From Solirubrobacteraceae bacterium (GTDB lineage Bacteria; Actinomycetota; Thermoleophilia; Solirubrobacterales; Solirubrobacteraceae), in contig JADGIB010000015.1 in NCBI GenBank assembly GCA_019683665.1, forward strand, positions 1 through 23,897: a DNA stretch of 23,897 bases, given 5' to 3'. Made by a program: the position numbers and the translations under genes. Shown piece after piece: positions 8,086 through 14,876 of this stretch (position 1 is its first letter; each line of letters begins with the position of its first letter). A model generated the notes under the pieces. The model had not been told where the DNA came from. It made no database searches and was given only the letters and a program-made list of their open reading frames with translations.

Positions 8086-8259
8086 TCAGCCGTCGGTCTG
8101 GCCCTCCTCGCCCTCGCGCGGGATGCCGGGCATCGCGTCCTCGCCGTGGGCGCGGCCCGCGCCGTCGGGGTCGGCGTCGGGCGGGCCGAGCGGCTCGGGC
8201 TCGGGCGCGTCGGGGTCGGGCAGGCCCGTCGGGGCGTCGGGGTCGTCGGCGGCGGCCAT
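8086..8259 (-). CDS. Small acidic Pro/Asp/Gly-rich hypothetical protein
   Basis: This 57-residue frame runs from ATG 8259 to TGA at 8086. The product starts MAAADDPDAPTGLPDPDAPE and ends GEEGQTDG; it is strongly acidic, rich in Pro, Asp and Gly, lacks hydrophobic segments and is likely disordered. Every sense codon third position except none that I noticed is G or C, as expected for a gene here. It is 24 bases upstream of the small membrane protein on the same strand and diverges from the SAM hydrolase gene, whose GTG is 24 bases away. No function can be proposed; it may be non-coding DNA with a chance open frame. Confidence 0.4.
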   Translation of the reverse strand: MAAADDPDAPTGLPDPDAPEPEPLGPPDADPDGAGRAHGEDAMPGIPREGEEGQTDG

Positions 8260-8269
8260 CCCCGCCGTC

Positions 8270-8275
8270 TACCCT
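8270..8275 (+). promoter_or_regulatory. -10 element TACCCT of the SAM hydrolase-birA operon
   Basis: TACCCT (TAnnnT) ends eight bases before the GTG at 8284, with no Shine-Dalgarno in between. This points to a leaderless or very short-leader transcript and supports that GTG as the true start. Confidence 0.45.
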
Positions 8276-8283
8276 TGGCCGAC

Positions 8284-9093
8284 GTGTTCGTCACGTTCGC
8301 CAGCGACTACGGCCACCAGGACGAGTTCGTCGGCGTCTGCCACGGCGTGATCATCGGCCTGGCGCCCGTCGCGCGGGTCATCGACGTGACGCACGGCATC
8401 CCCCGCCACGACGTCCGCTTCGGCGCGATCGTCCTGCGCAACGCGCTGCCGTTCATGCCCGCCGGGGTCCACCTCGCCGTCGTCGACCCGCAGGTCGGCG
8501 GCACGCGGCGGGCGGTCGCGCTGCGGTGCGCTCAGGAGGAGCGGCTCCTCGTCGGCCCCGACAACGGCCTGCTCCTGCCCGCCGCCGAGCGCTTCGGCGG
8601 CGTCGTGGAGGCGGTCGACATCGGCCGCTCGCGCTGGCGCCTGGAGCCGGTGTCCGCGACGTTCCACGGCCGCGACATCTTCGCCCCGGTCGCCGCCGCG
8701 CTCGTCCGCGGCGAGCCGCTCGGCGACGTCGGCGAGCCGATCCCCGCCGACGAGCTGGTCCGGCTCGACCTGCCGACCGCGCGAGTCGAACACGAGGGGA
8801 CGCTCCTCGCCCACGCGCTCGTCAGCGACCGCTTCGGCAACGTCGTCCTCGACGCGACCCACGCCGACCTGACCGCCGCCGGGCTGCGGCTCGGCGCCGA
8901 GCTCGAGGTCGACGCGGGCGGGCGCACCCGGCGGGCCCGCTTCGCCCGCACGTTCGCCGACGTGTCCGAGGGCGAGCTGCTGCTCTACGAGGACGCCCAG
9001 CGCCAGCTCGCGCTCGCCGTCAACCGCGGCTCGGCCCAGCAGGAGCTGCGCCTCGCGCGCGACGCCGAGCTGCGCCTGCGCGTGCGGCGATGA
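8284..9093 (+). CDS. SAM hydrolase (SAM-hydroxide adenosyltransferase, DUF62 family)
   Basis: Family members cleave S-adenosylmethionine with water to adenosine and methionine; their physiological role is not settled. The 269-residue product has the N-terminal domain with TFASDYGHQDEFVG at 4-17 and the three residues of the family's active-site triad: Asp68 in VVDPQVGG, Arg75 after it, and His128 in TFHGRDIFAPVAA. GPDNGLL at 91-97 and a C-terminal beta-barrel containing DRFGNVVLD are also typical. GTG 8284 starts the conserved domain directly and is preceded by a TACCCT -10. An open frame continues upstream but only over the small minus-strand gene. It overlaps birA by four bases (ATGA), suggesting cotranscription. 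Confidence 0.92.
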   Translation: MFVTFASDYGHQDEFVGVCHGVIIGLAPVARVIDVTHGIPRHDVRFGAIVLRNALPFMPAGVHLAVVDPQVGGTRRAVALRCAQEERLLVGPDNGLLLPAAERFGGVVEAVDIGRSRWRLEPVSATFHGRDIFAPVAAALVRGEPLGDVGEPIPADELVRLDLPTARVEHEGTLLAHALVSDRFGNVVLDATHADLTAAGLRLGAELEVDAGGRTRRARFARTFADVSEGELLLYEDAQRQLALAVNRGSAQQELRLARDAELRLRVRR

Positions 9094-9791
9094 GCGCGGC
9101 CCCGCTCGGCCGCCCGCGGCTGCACCTGCGCGAGGTCGACTCGACGAACACCCGGGCGCGGGAGCTCGCCGCCGCCGGCGCCCCCCACGGGACGCTCGTG
9201 ACCGCGACGGCCCAGACCGCCGGGCGCGGCCGCCAGGGCCGCACGTGGGCGGCGCCGCCCGGCCGGGCGCTCATCGCCTCGCTCGTCCTGCGCGACGTGC
9301 CGCCGCTGCTGCCGCTGGCCGCCGCGGTCGCCGTCGCGGAGGTCGCCGCACCGGGGGCGCGGGTGAAGTGGCCCAACGACGTGCTCGTCGGCGACGCCGA
9401 CCCGCCCGCCGGCAAGGTCGCCGGGATCCTGGCCGAGGGCCGCCCCCAGGAGGGCTGGGCCGTCCTCGGCATCGGCCTGAACGTCGCCGTGCGGCCCGAG
9501 GACCTCCCGCCCGACGTCCGCGGCCGGGCCGGCACGCTCGGGCTGGAGCCCGACGCGGTGGAGCCGACGCTCGACCGGCTCCTGCGCGCCCTCGAGCGCT
9601 GGCTGGCCGCCCCCGACGCCGAGGTGCTCGACGCGCTGCGCGCCCGCGACGCCCTCGCGGGCCGCGAGGTCGCCTGGGCCGGCGGGCGCGGCGTGGCCCG
9701 CGGGATCGACGAGCGCGGCCGCCTCGTCGTCGAGCGGGCCGACGGGACGCGGGCCGCGCTCGACAGCGGCGAGGTCCACCTGACGCGATAG
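9090..9791 (+). CDS. birA: Biotin-[acetyl-CoA-carboxylase] ligase, monofunctional (no DNA-binding domain)
   Basis: Activates biotin as biotinyl-AMP and transfers it to a lysine of the carboxyl carrier protein. The 233 residues begin almost at once with the catalytic domain: EVDSTNTRARELA (15-27), the biotinyl-AMP loop GRGRQGRTW at 45-53, KWPNDV at 93-98, GKVAGILAE at 108-116 with the catalytic Lys109, and GIGLNV at 127-132. A short SH3-like C-terminal domain (from about 186, LAGREVAWAGG) follows. The winged-helix repressor domain of E. coli BirA is absent, so it should not act as a repressor. The ATG at 9090 overlaps the SAM hydrolase stop. It converges with the helicase gene across a hairpin. 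Confidence 0.94.
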   Translation: MSAAPLGRPRLHLREVDSTNTRARELAAAGAPHGTLVTATAQTAGRGRQGRTWAAPPGRALIASLVLRDVPPLLPLAAAVAVAEVAAPGARVKWPNDVLVGDADPPAGKVAGILAEGRPQEGWAVLGIGLNVAVRPEDLPPDVRGRAGTLGLEPDAVEPTLDRLLRALERWLAAPDAEVLDALRARDALAGREVAWAGGRGVARGIDERGRLVVERADGTRAALDSGEVHLTR

Positions 9792-9834
9792 GTCGCCGCG
9801 CCCACGACGTGTGCGAACGCGGTGGACGACGTCG

Positions 9835-9860
9835 CCGGCACGCGCCGCGGCACGTGCCGG
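9835..9860. terminator. Candidate bidirectional terminator hairpin between birA and the helicase gene
   Basis: The 133-base gap between the convergent stops of birA (9791) and the helicase (9925) contains a perfect inverted repeat CCGGCACG (9835-9842) / CGTGCCGG (9853-9860) with a 10-base spacer. It has no T-run on either side, so a classical intrinsic terminator is not certain, but T-run-less GC hairpins are common between convergent actinobacterial genes. Nothing else recognisable lies in this gap. Confidence 0.4.
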
Positions 9861-9924
9861 ATGACCCGCTCCGCGCCGACCGCGGTCGAGACGATCGACG
9901 GCCGGCGGGCGCGGGCGCGGCCGC

Positions 9925-12900
9925 TCAGGCCGCCTCGGCCGGCGGCTCGGTCTCGTCGTCGGCCTTCCGGCGGCGGGTCGTGCGCCGCTTGGGCTTCGGC
10001 GGCTCCTCCGCCTCGGCCTCGGCCGCGACCGCCTCGGCGGCCTCAGCCGCGACCGGCTCGGCCTTCCGGCGGCGGGTCGTCCGCCGCTTCGGCTTGGGCG
10101 GCTCCTCCGCCTCGGCCTCCGGCGCCTCCGCGGGCGCCTCGGCCTCCGCGGCCGCAGCCGTCTCCGCGGGCGGCTCCTCCTCCGCCTTCCGGCGCCGCGT
10201 CGTCCGCCGCTTGGGCTTCGGCGGCTCCTGGGCCTCCGCCTCGGCCTCGGGCTGCGCCTCGGGCGCGGGCGCCGCGTCGGCCGCCGCCTCGTCCTCCGTC
10301 TTCCGGCGGCGCGTCGTGCGGCGCTTGGGCTTCGGCGGCTCCTGGGCCTCGGCCTCCGGCGCCTCCGCCTCGGCGGGCGGCGCCTCCTCGGCCTTCCTGC
10401 GGCGGGTCGTCCGCCGGCGCTTCGGCGCCTCCTCGGCCTCGGCCGCCGGCTCGGCCGCGGCCTCGGCGGGCTCGGCGTCGTCGAAGCCCGCGCCGTCGGG
10501 GTCGAAGAGCGCGGGCTGCTCGGGCGACCCCGGCAGCAGCGCCGCCGCGGCGCCGATCGCCGCGACCGCGTCCTCGTCAGCGGTCTCCGGCGCCTCCGCG
10601 GGGGCCTCGGCCGCGGCCTCGGTCGCCTCGGGCTCCGGCGCCGTCTCGACGGCCTCGCCCTCGGCGGCCTCCACCGCCGTCGTCTCCAGCACCTCCGCGC
10701 CGTCGACGACGGCCTCCTCGCCCTTGCGCTTCCTGCGGCTCCCGCGCGAGCGCTTCTTCGGGAAGTTGCGCAGCAGGTCGCGCGCGAGCGAGTTCGGCTT
10801 GCGCGCCATCCGCGTGCGGGCGCCGCGCAGCACCTCCTCGGCCTCGGGCGTGTGCGCCAGCGCCGCCGCCAGCAGCGCCGCGCTCAGCCGGCGGTCCTGC
10901 TTGCGGGTCGCCTGCACGAGCCGCCGCGCGTTGCGCGCGTGCGCGGCCCCGGACGAGTTCACGAGCAGGCCGAGCAGGCGCTTCGTCTCCGGCCAGCGCT
11001 GGACCGCGTACTCCTCGTGGACCTCGCGCGTGTACTCGGCCATCCGCCAGATCCAGGCGTTGGCCTGGTCGCGGCGGCCGATGCGCTTCTCGGCCAGCGC
11101 CTGGAGCCCGACCTTCACCGCCTCGCGGCGCTCGTCGCGCGGCCAGCCGGCGATCTCGTCGATCGCGAGGTCGAACGCCTCGGCGTCCTTGGCCTGCGCG
11201 ATCTCCTGGAGGGCGCGGATCCGCAGCTGCGGGTGCTTGTTGCGCTGGACGGCGGTGAGGAGGAAGCGGCGCTTCAGCTCGCCGGACCGGTCGAAGTGGA
11301 GCATCGCCCGCGCCCGGCGCCAGCCGCTGGGCTGGACGCGCGCGCCCGCGAGCACCGCCCACACGTGCTGCTCGCCCCAGTCGAGGTGCTCGACCGCGAT
11401 GCGCCACAGCTCGCGCTCGAAGACCTGCGCCCGCCGCTCCGGGTCGTCGGTGACCGGCAGCACGCGCCGCTCGACGCGGACGCGCCGGCCGCGCCCGCGG
11501 CGGACCGGGCCGACGACGATCGCGCCGCCGCGGTAGACGTCGCGGTCCAGCAGCGAGTGGAGCGTGACGACCGGGTCGTCGTGCTTCGTCGCCGGGTGGA
11601 CGAAGTCGACGACGATGCCCGCCTCCTTGCCCGGGTGGCGGCGCGTGACGCGGCCGACGCGCTGCTGGTAGATGCGCTTGGACGCGGTCGGCGCGAGGTG
11701 CATGCAGACCGTCGCGCGCGGCGAGTTCCAGCCCTCGGCCAGCAGCTGGGCGTTGACGAGCACGTCGATCTCGCCGCGCTCGTAGCGGGCGAGGATGTCG
11801 GCGAGCTCGCGCTTCGGCGTCTCGCCCGAGACGGCCATCGCCTTCAGCCCCTCGTTGCGGAACGCCTCGGCGACGTTGTAGGCGTGGCGCACGCCCGCGG
11901 CGTAGACGACGCCGGGCAGGCTGTTGAAGCGGGTCTTGTAGAGGTTGGCGACCGCGAGGTTGAACGGGATCTGGTCGAGCAGCTCGGCCAGCATCTCCTG
12001 GTCGAACTCGACGTCGACGTCGCCGCGGCGCAGCGGCACCTTCGCGATCGAGCGCACGCCCGCGCCCGGCGGGATGCGGATGCAGCGCAGCGGCGCGATG
12101 ACGCCCCGCCGCGCGGCCTGCGCGAGGTCGAACCGCGACGTCTGCGTCGGGAACAGGTCGGTGACGTGGCGCGCGATCAGGGCGCCGGTGGCGGTCATGC
12201 CGACGAAGATCGGGCCGGTCCAGGCGCGGCTCGCCCCCGCCGGCTTCTCGCCCCGCGCGGTGTGCGCCTCGTCGCAGATGACGACCGTGTAGGCGGACGA
12301 GATCCGCCCCGCGTTGCGGACGAACCACTGGTAGGTCTCGACGGTGACCGGGCCGTCGGCCGGCTCCGGGTCGCCGGCCATGAGCGGGGCGTGGATGCGG
12401 TCGCGGTAGCCGCGGTCGCGCAGCTCGCCGAGGAACTGGTCGACGAGGTTGCGGCGGTGGGTGAGGATCAGGACGCCGCCGGTGCGCGACGCCTCGACGA
12501 ACCCGAGCGCGGCGACCGTCTTGCCCGCGCCGGTCGCGTGCTCGAACCAGAAGCGCTTGTGGGCGTTGGGGTCCTCGGGCTGCTCGGCGAGCTGGGTCTC
12601 GTCGTCGCCCGCGGCGGCGGGCTCGTCCCAGTCCTGGGGCTCCTCGTCGTCGGGCAGCTCCTCGTCGACGTCCTCCTCGCCGGGCACGGCGGGCGAGCCG
12701 GCGTACGGCTCGTCCTCGACCCGCGGGGCGGGCGCCGCCCCGTTCGACGCCGCCTGCCCGTTGCCGTTCTGGGCGGCGGCCAGCAGCGCGGTGAGCGTGC
12801 CCGACAGCGCGTCGACCTGGTGCGGGTTGAGCTTCGTGCCGTCGGCGAGGTGCGGCTCGTCCTCGCTGAGCAGCCGCTCGAGCCCCAGCAGGAGCGAGAA

Positions 12901-13122
12901 CGACCGCCGCCACGCCCGCGACGGGGCCGGCAGCCCCTCGGCGATCTCGGCCAGCGCGGCGTCCAGCGCGCGACGGCGCGCGGTGCCGGGGGCGAGCGCG
13001 ACCTGCGGGTCCTCGCCCTCGTGGACGAAGCGCTCACGGGTGAACCGCTCAGCCTGAGCGATCTCCGTGGGCGACGGAAGAGGTGCGGCCGCGACGACCG
13101 CCGCTGGCGTTGAATCAGCCAT
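9925..13122 (-). CDS. DEAD/DEAH-box (superfamily 2) helicase with long basic-repeat C-terminal tail
   Basis: A 1065-residue ATP-dependent nucleic-acid helicase. Residues 1-130 are a helical N-terminal region, 133-188 an acidic Pro/Asp/Glu segment. The motor follows: Walker A HATGAGKT with Lys201, ILTHRRNLVDQF (Ia region), DEAH at 284-287, GMTATG (motif III), then the C-terminal RecA domain with VVYAAGVRHAYN, LVNAQLLAEGWNSP and QQRVGRVTRR at 486-495 (motif VI). Residues of about 560-830 are Leu/Arg-rich and helical without a family I can name. From about 830 the chain is Ala/Glu/Pro-rich, and 897-1055 carries five copies of a PKRRTTRRRK-like basic block. ATG 13122 was chosen because the longer frame to 13818 runs antisense through the thioredoxin gene. 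The motor resembles restriction-type or RadD-like helicases; no nuclease or methylase neighbour exists. Confidence 0.85.
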   Translation of the reverse strand: MADSTPAAVVAAAPLPSPTEIAQAERFTRERFVHEGEDPQVALAPGTARRRALDAALAEIAEGLPAPSRAWRRSFSLLLGLERLLSEDEPHLADGTKLNPHQVDALSGTLTALLAAAQNGNGQAASNGAAPAPRVEDEPYAGSPAVPGEEDVDEELPDDEEPQDWDEPAAAGDDETQLAEQPEDPNAHKRFWFEHATGAGKTVAALGFVEASRTGGVLILTHRRNLVDQFLGELRDRGYRDRIHAPLMAGDPEPADGPVTVETYQWFVRNAGRISSAYTVVICDEAHTARGEKPAGASRAWTGPIFVGMTATGALIARHVTDLFPTQTSRFDLAQAARRGVIAPLRCIRIPPGAGVRSIAKVPLRRGDVDVEFDQEMLAELLDQIPFNLAVANLYKTRFNSLPGVVYAAGVRHAYNVAEAFRNEGLKAMAVSGETPKRELADILARYERGEIDVLVNAQLLAEGWNSPRATVCMHLAPTASKRIYQQRVGRVTRRHPGKEAGIVVDFVHPATKHDDPVVTLHSLLDRDVYRGGAIVVGPVRRGRGRRVRVERRVLPVTDDPERRAQVFERELWRIAVEHLDWGEQHVWAVLAGARVQPSGWRRARAMLHFDRSGELKRRFLLTAVQRNKHPQLRIRALQEIAQAKDAEAFDLAIDEIAGWPRDERREAVKVGLQALAEKRIGRRDQANAWIWRMAEYTREVHEEYAVQRWPETKRLLGLLVNSSGAAHARNARRLVQATRKQDRRLSAALLAAALAHTPEAEEVLRGARTRMARKPNSLARDLLRNFPKKRSRGSRRKRKGEEAVVDGAEVLETTAVEAAEGEAVETAPEPEATEAAAEAPAEAPETADEDAVAAIGAAAALLPGSPEQPALFDPDGAGFDDAEPAEAAAEPAAEAEEAPKRRRTTRRRKAEEAPPAEAEAPEAEAQEPPKPKRRTTRRRKTEDEAAADAAPAPEAQPEAEAEAQEPPKPKRRTTRRRKAEEEPPAETAAAAEAEAPAEAPEAEAEEPPKPKRRTTRRRKAEPVAAEAAEAVAAEAEAEEPPKPKRRTTRRRKADDETEPPAEAA
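9961..10430 (-). repeat. Five in-frame repeats encoding KRRTTRRRK basic blocks in the helicase tail
   Basis: Repeated units are anchored at 9965, 10064, 10187, 10301 and 10394 (plus-strand position of the TTCC that begins each block). The spacings of 99, 123, 114 and 93 bases are all multiples of three. Each unit encodes PPKPKRRTTRRRK or a close variant (the first in protein order is PKRRRTTRRRK), separated by Ala/Glu/Pro linkers of varying length. The core is better conserved than the linkers, which argues for selection on the basic block as well as simple slippage. Confidence 0.88.
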
Positions 13123-13208
13123 GAAGGCTCGGTGGGAATGGAGAATGGAGGCCGCGTGACGGCGAACGGCTCGCGACCCGAGGTGCCGGGACCCACCCGG
13201 AACGTGCG

Positions 13209-13237
13209 GCGAAGGCGACCTCCCAGTCGGCCTTCGC
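13209..13237 (-). promoter_or_regulatory. Strong hairpin in the presumed helicase leader
   Basis: On the plus strand GCGAAGGCGAC (13209-13219) faces GTCGGCCTTCGC (13226-13237) across the six-base loop CTCCCA. Eleven base pairs form with a single bulged base. It lies between the candidate -10 at 13250-13255 and the helicase ATG, so it could fold in the leader RNA. A second, smaller perfect stem CCGGG/CCCGG with a five-base loop follows at 13186-13200. The role is unknown; a protein operator on DNA is an alternative. Confidence 0.45.
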
Positions 13238-13289
13238 GCGGGTGACCCAAGGATATCGCATGGCCGGACGGCACGCGGGCCGCGGTCGT

Positions 13290-13295
13290 TAGCCT
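13290..13295 (+). promoter_or_regulatory. -10 element TAGCCT of the thioredoxin-galT operon
   Basis: TAGCCT (TAnnnT) ends seven bases before the GTG at 13303. No Shine-Dalgarno fits between, so a leaderless transcript beginning at the GTG is likely and the start choice is supported. Confidence 0.5.
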
Positions 13296-13302
13296 CGGAG
13301 CC

Positions 13303-13890
13303 GTGAGACGCCTCGTCTTCGTGCTGATCGGGCTGGGCCTCGTGGCCGTCGTCGCCATCGGCCTGACGCAGAGCCAGGGCGGCGACGCGCCGCCGGCCGA
13401 GACGATCTCCGCCGACGAGGCCCGCGAGCGCCTCGCCGGCGCCCCGGCGCCGCTCGCCGCGCTCCACGCGCAGGCCAACGAGCTGCTGCCCGGCGGGATG
13501 AAGGCGTTCGAGGCGCGCCTGGAGGAGCTGCGCGGACACCCGGTCGTCGTCAACGGCTGGGCGTCGTGGTGCGGGCCGTGCCGGGCCGAGTTCCCGTTCC
13601 TGCAGAAGGCGGCGGTCGAGCTCGGCCGCGAGGTCGCGTTCCTGGGCCTCGACACCGAGGACAACGACGACGACGCGGCCGGCTTCCTCGAGCGCTTCCC
13701 GGTGACCTACCCGAGCTACACGCTCCCGCGCATCCCGAGCGACACGAGCCTCGGGGCCGTCCGCGGGCTGCCGTTCACCGCCTTCTACGACGCCGACGGC
13801 GAGCTGCAGTACCTCCACCAGGGCGGCTACGCCAGCCAGGAGCAGCTCGACGCCGACATCCGCCGCTACGCGCTGGGAGCCGGCGCCTGA
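13303..13890 (+). CDS. Membrane-anchored TlpA/ResA/CcmG-like thioredoxin
   Basis: Thiol-disulfide oxidoreductase exposed on the outer side of the membrane. The 195-residue product has an N-terminal anchor (RRLVFVLIGLGLVAVVAIGL, residues 2-21) and a thioredoxin fold with VVVNGWASWCGPC, active-site Cys90 and Cys93. PRIPSDTSLGAVRGLPFTAFYDADGE gives the family cis-Pro region (LPFTAFYD). CcmG/ResA-type proteins reduce apocytochrome c cysteines before heme attachment, which fits the ccm genes about 9 kb upstream, but the gene is in a separate operon and the substrate is inference. The TGA overlaps the galT ATG by one base (TGATG). Confidence 0.88.
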   Translation: MRRLVFVLIGLGLVAVVAIGLTQSQGGDAPPAETISADEARERLAGAPAPLAALHAQANELLPGGMKAFEARLEELRGHPVVVNGWASWCGPCRAEFPFLQKAAVELGREVAFLGLDTEDNDDDAAGFLERFPVTYPSYTLPRIPSDTSLGAVRGLPFTAFYDADGELQYLHQGGYASQEQLDADIRRYALGAGA

Positions 13891-14876
13891 TGCCCGAGGT
13901 CCGCGTCGACCCGCTGACCGGCCTGCGCACGATCGTGGCCGCCGAGCGCGCCGCCCGCCCGGGCGGCGGCCCGCGCTGCGAGCCGGCGCCGCCGCTGGAC
14001 CCCGAGCGCGACCCGTTCCTCGAGGGCCACGAGGACCGCACGCCGCCGGAGGTCTACGCGCGCCGGCCCGGCGGCGGGCCCGCGAACGGCCCGGGCTGGA
14101 CGGTGCGGGTCGTGCCGAACCTCTACCCGGCGCTCGACCCGCAGAGTCCGGACCCGGCGCGCGACGCGCAGCCCGACCTGTTCACCGCGTTCGCCGCCCG
14201 CGGCGCCCACGAGGTGATCGTCAACGCCCCGCAGGCCGCGTCGACGCTCGGGGAGCTGCCGGCCGGGCAGGTGGCCGAGGCGATGGGCGTCTGGCGCGAG
14301 CGGATGCGCCACCACGCCGAGGCGGGCGCCGCGTTCGTCCACCTCATCGTCAACGAGCGCCGCGAGGCCGGCGCCTCCCTGCAGCACACGCACGCCCAGC
14401 TCTACGCGCTGGACTTCGTCCCCGCCGCGGTCGCCCGCGAGCGGGAGCGCTTCGGCGCCTACGCGACGCGGACGATGGGCGGCAACCTCCTCGCCGACCT
14501 CGTCCAGGACGAGGTGCGCCGCCGCGAGCGGATCGTCGCGATCGACGACGAGGCGGTCTGCCTGGCCCCGTACGCGTCGCGCGTGCCCTACCAGCTGCTG
14601 ATCGCGCCCCGCCGGCCCGTGCCGCGCTTCGAGGACGACGGCCCGCTCGCGGCCGGCCTCCTGCACGACGCGCTCAACCGGCTCGCCCGCCTCCTGCAGG
14701 CCAGCCCGCCGCTGAACCTGTGGGTGCGCACCGCGCCGAGCGGGGCCGACCACTTCTGCTGGCGCATCGACGTGCTCCCCCGGCTGACGCACCTCGCCGG
14801 GCTCGAGCTCGGCGCCGGGGTGAACCTGAACGTCGTCGCGCCCGAACGGGCCGCCGCCGAGCTGCGCGACGCTTGA
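13890..14876 (+). CDS. galT: Galactose-1-phosphate uridylyltransferase family protein
   Basis: HIT-superfamily nucleotidyltransferase of the Leloir pathway (UDP-glucose + galactose-1-P exchange). The 328 residues contain VRVDPLTGLRTIVAAERA at the start (compare the usual DPLTGRWVIIAPER), EGHEDRTPPEV, WTVRVVPNLYPAL, GAHEVIVNAPQ, and the catalytic HTHAQ with His166 and His168, the latter the expected nucleophile. Near the end, FCWRIDVLPRL and LELGAGVNLNVV are typical. The CxxC that binds structural zinc in E. coli GalT is replaced by Asp41-Pro-Phe-Leu44. No galK or galE is adjacent, so a substrate other than galactose-1-phosphate is possible. Confidence 0.85.
   Translation: MPEVRVDPLTGLRTIVAAERAARPGGGPRCEPAPPLDPERDPFLEGHEDRTPPEVYARRPGGGPANGPGWTVRVVPNLYPALDPQSPDPARDAQPDLFTAFAARGAHEVIVNAPQAASTLGELPAGQVAEAMGVWRERMRHHAEAGAAFVHLIVNERREAGASLQHTHAQLYALDFVPAAVARERERFGAYATRTMGGNLLADLVQDEVRRRERIVAIDDEAVCLAPYASRVPYQLLIAPRRPVPRFEDDGPLAAGLLHDALNRLARLLQASPPLNLWVRTAPSGADHFCWRIDVLPRLTHLAGLELGAGVNLNVVAPERAAAELRDA

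Larger units (their letters stand above)
13123..13302. promoter_or_regulatory. Divergent intergenic region between helicase and thioredoxin genes, with hairpins
   Basis: This 180-base spacer drives the helicase leftward and the thioredoxin operon rightward. For the minus strand a TATCCT hexamer at 13255-13250 (TAnnnT) is the best -10; it would leave a leader of about 120 bases. That leader contains two inverted repeats, 13209-13237 and 13186-13200, described separately. The ATG at 13122 has no clear Shine-Dalgarno. No open frame in this spacer looks like a gene. Confidence 0.4.

Noticed and set aside
9961..10430. Regularly spaced repeats that could suggest a CRISPR array.
   Set aside because: The spacings vary (93-123 bases), are all multiples of three, and encode a conserved peptide in the helicase frame. 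The intervening sequence is Ala/Glu/Pro coding, not unique spacers.
9245..11536. A plus-strand open frame of 763 codons with Ser/Ala/Gly-rich repeats over the helicase tail.
   Set aside because: It is the shadow of the birA gene and of the helicase repeats on the other strand; the repeat pattern is explained by the in-frame KRRTTRRRK blocks.
13123..13818. Extending the helicase upstream to a start near 13818.
   Set aside because: That extension runs antisense through the conserved thioredoxin gene and the intergenic region, and its peptide has no motif. ATG 13122 is the sensible start.
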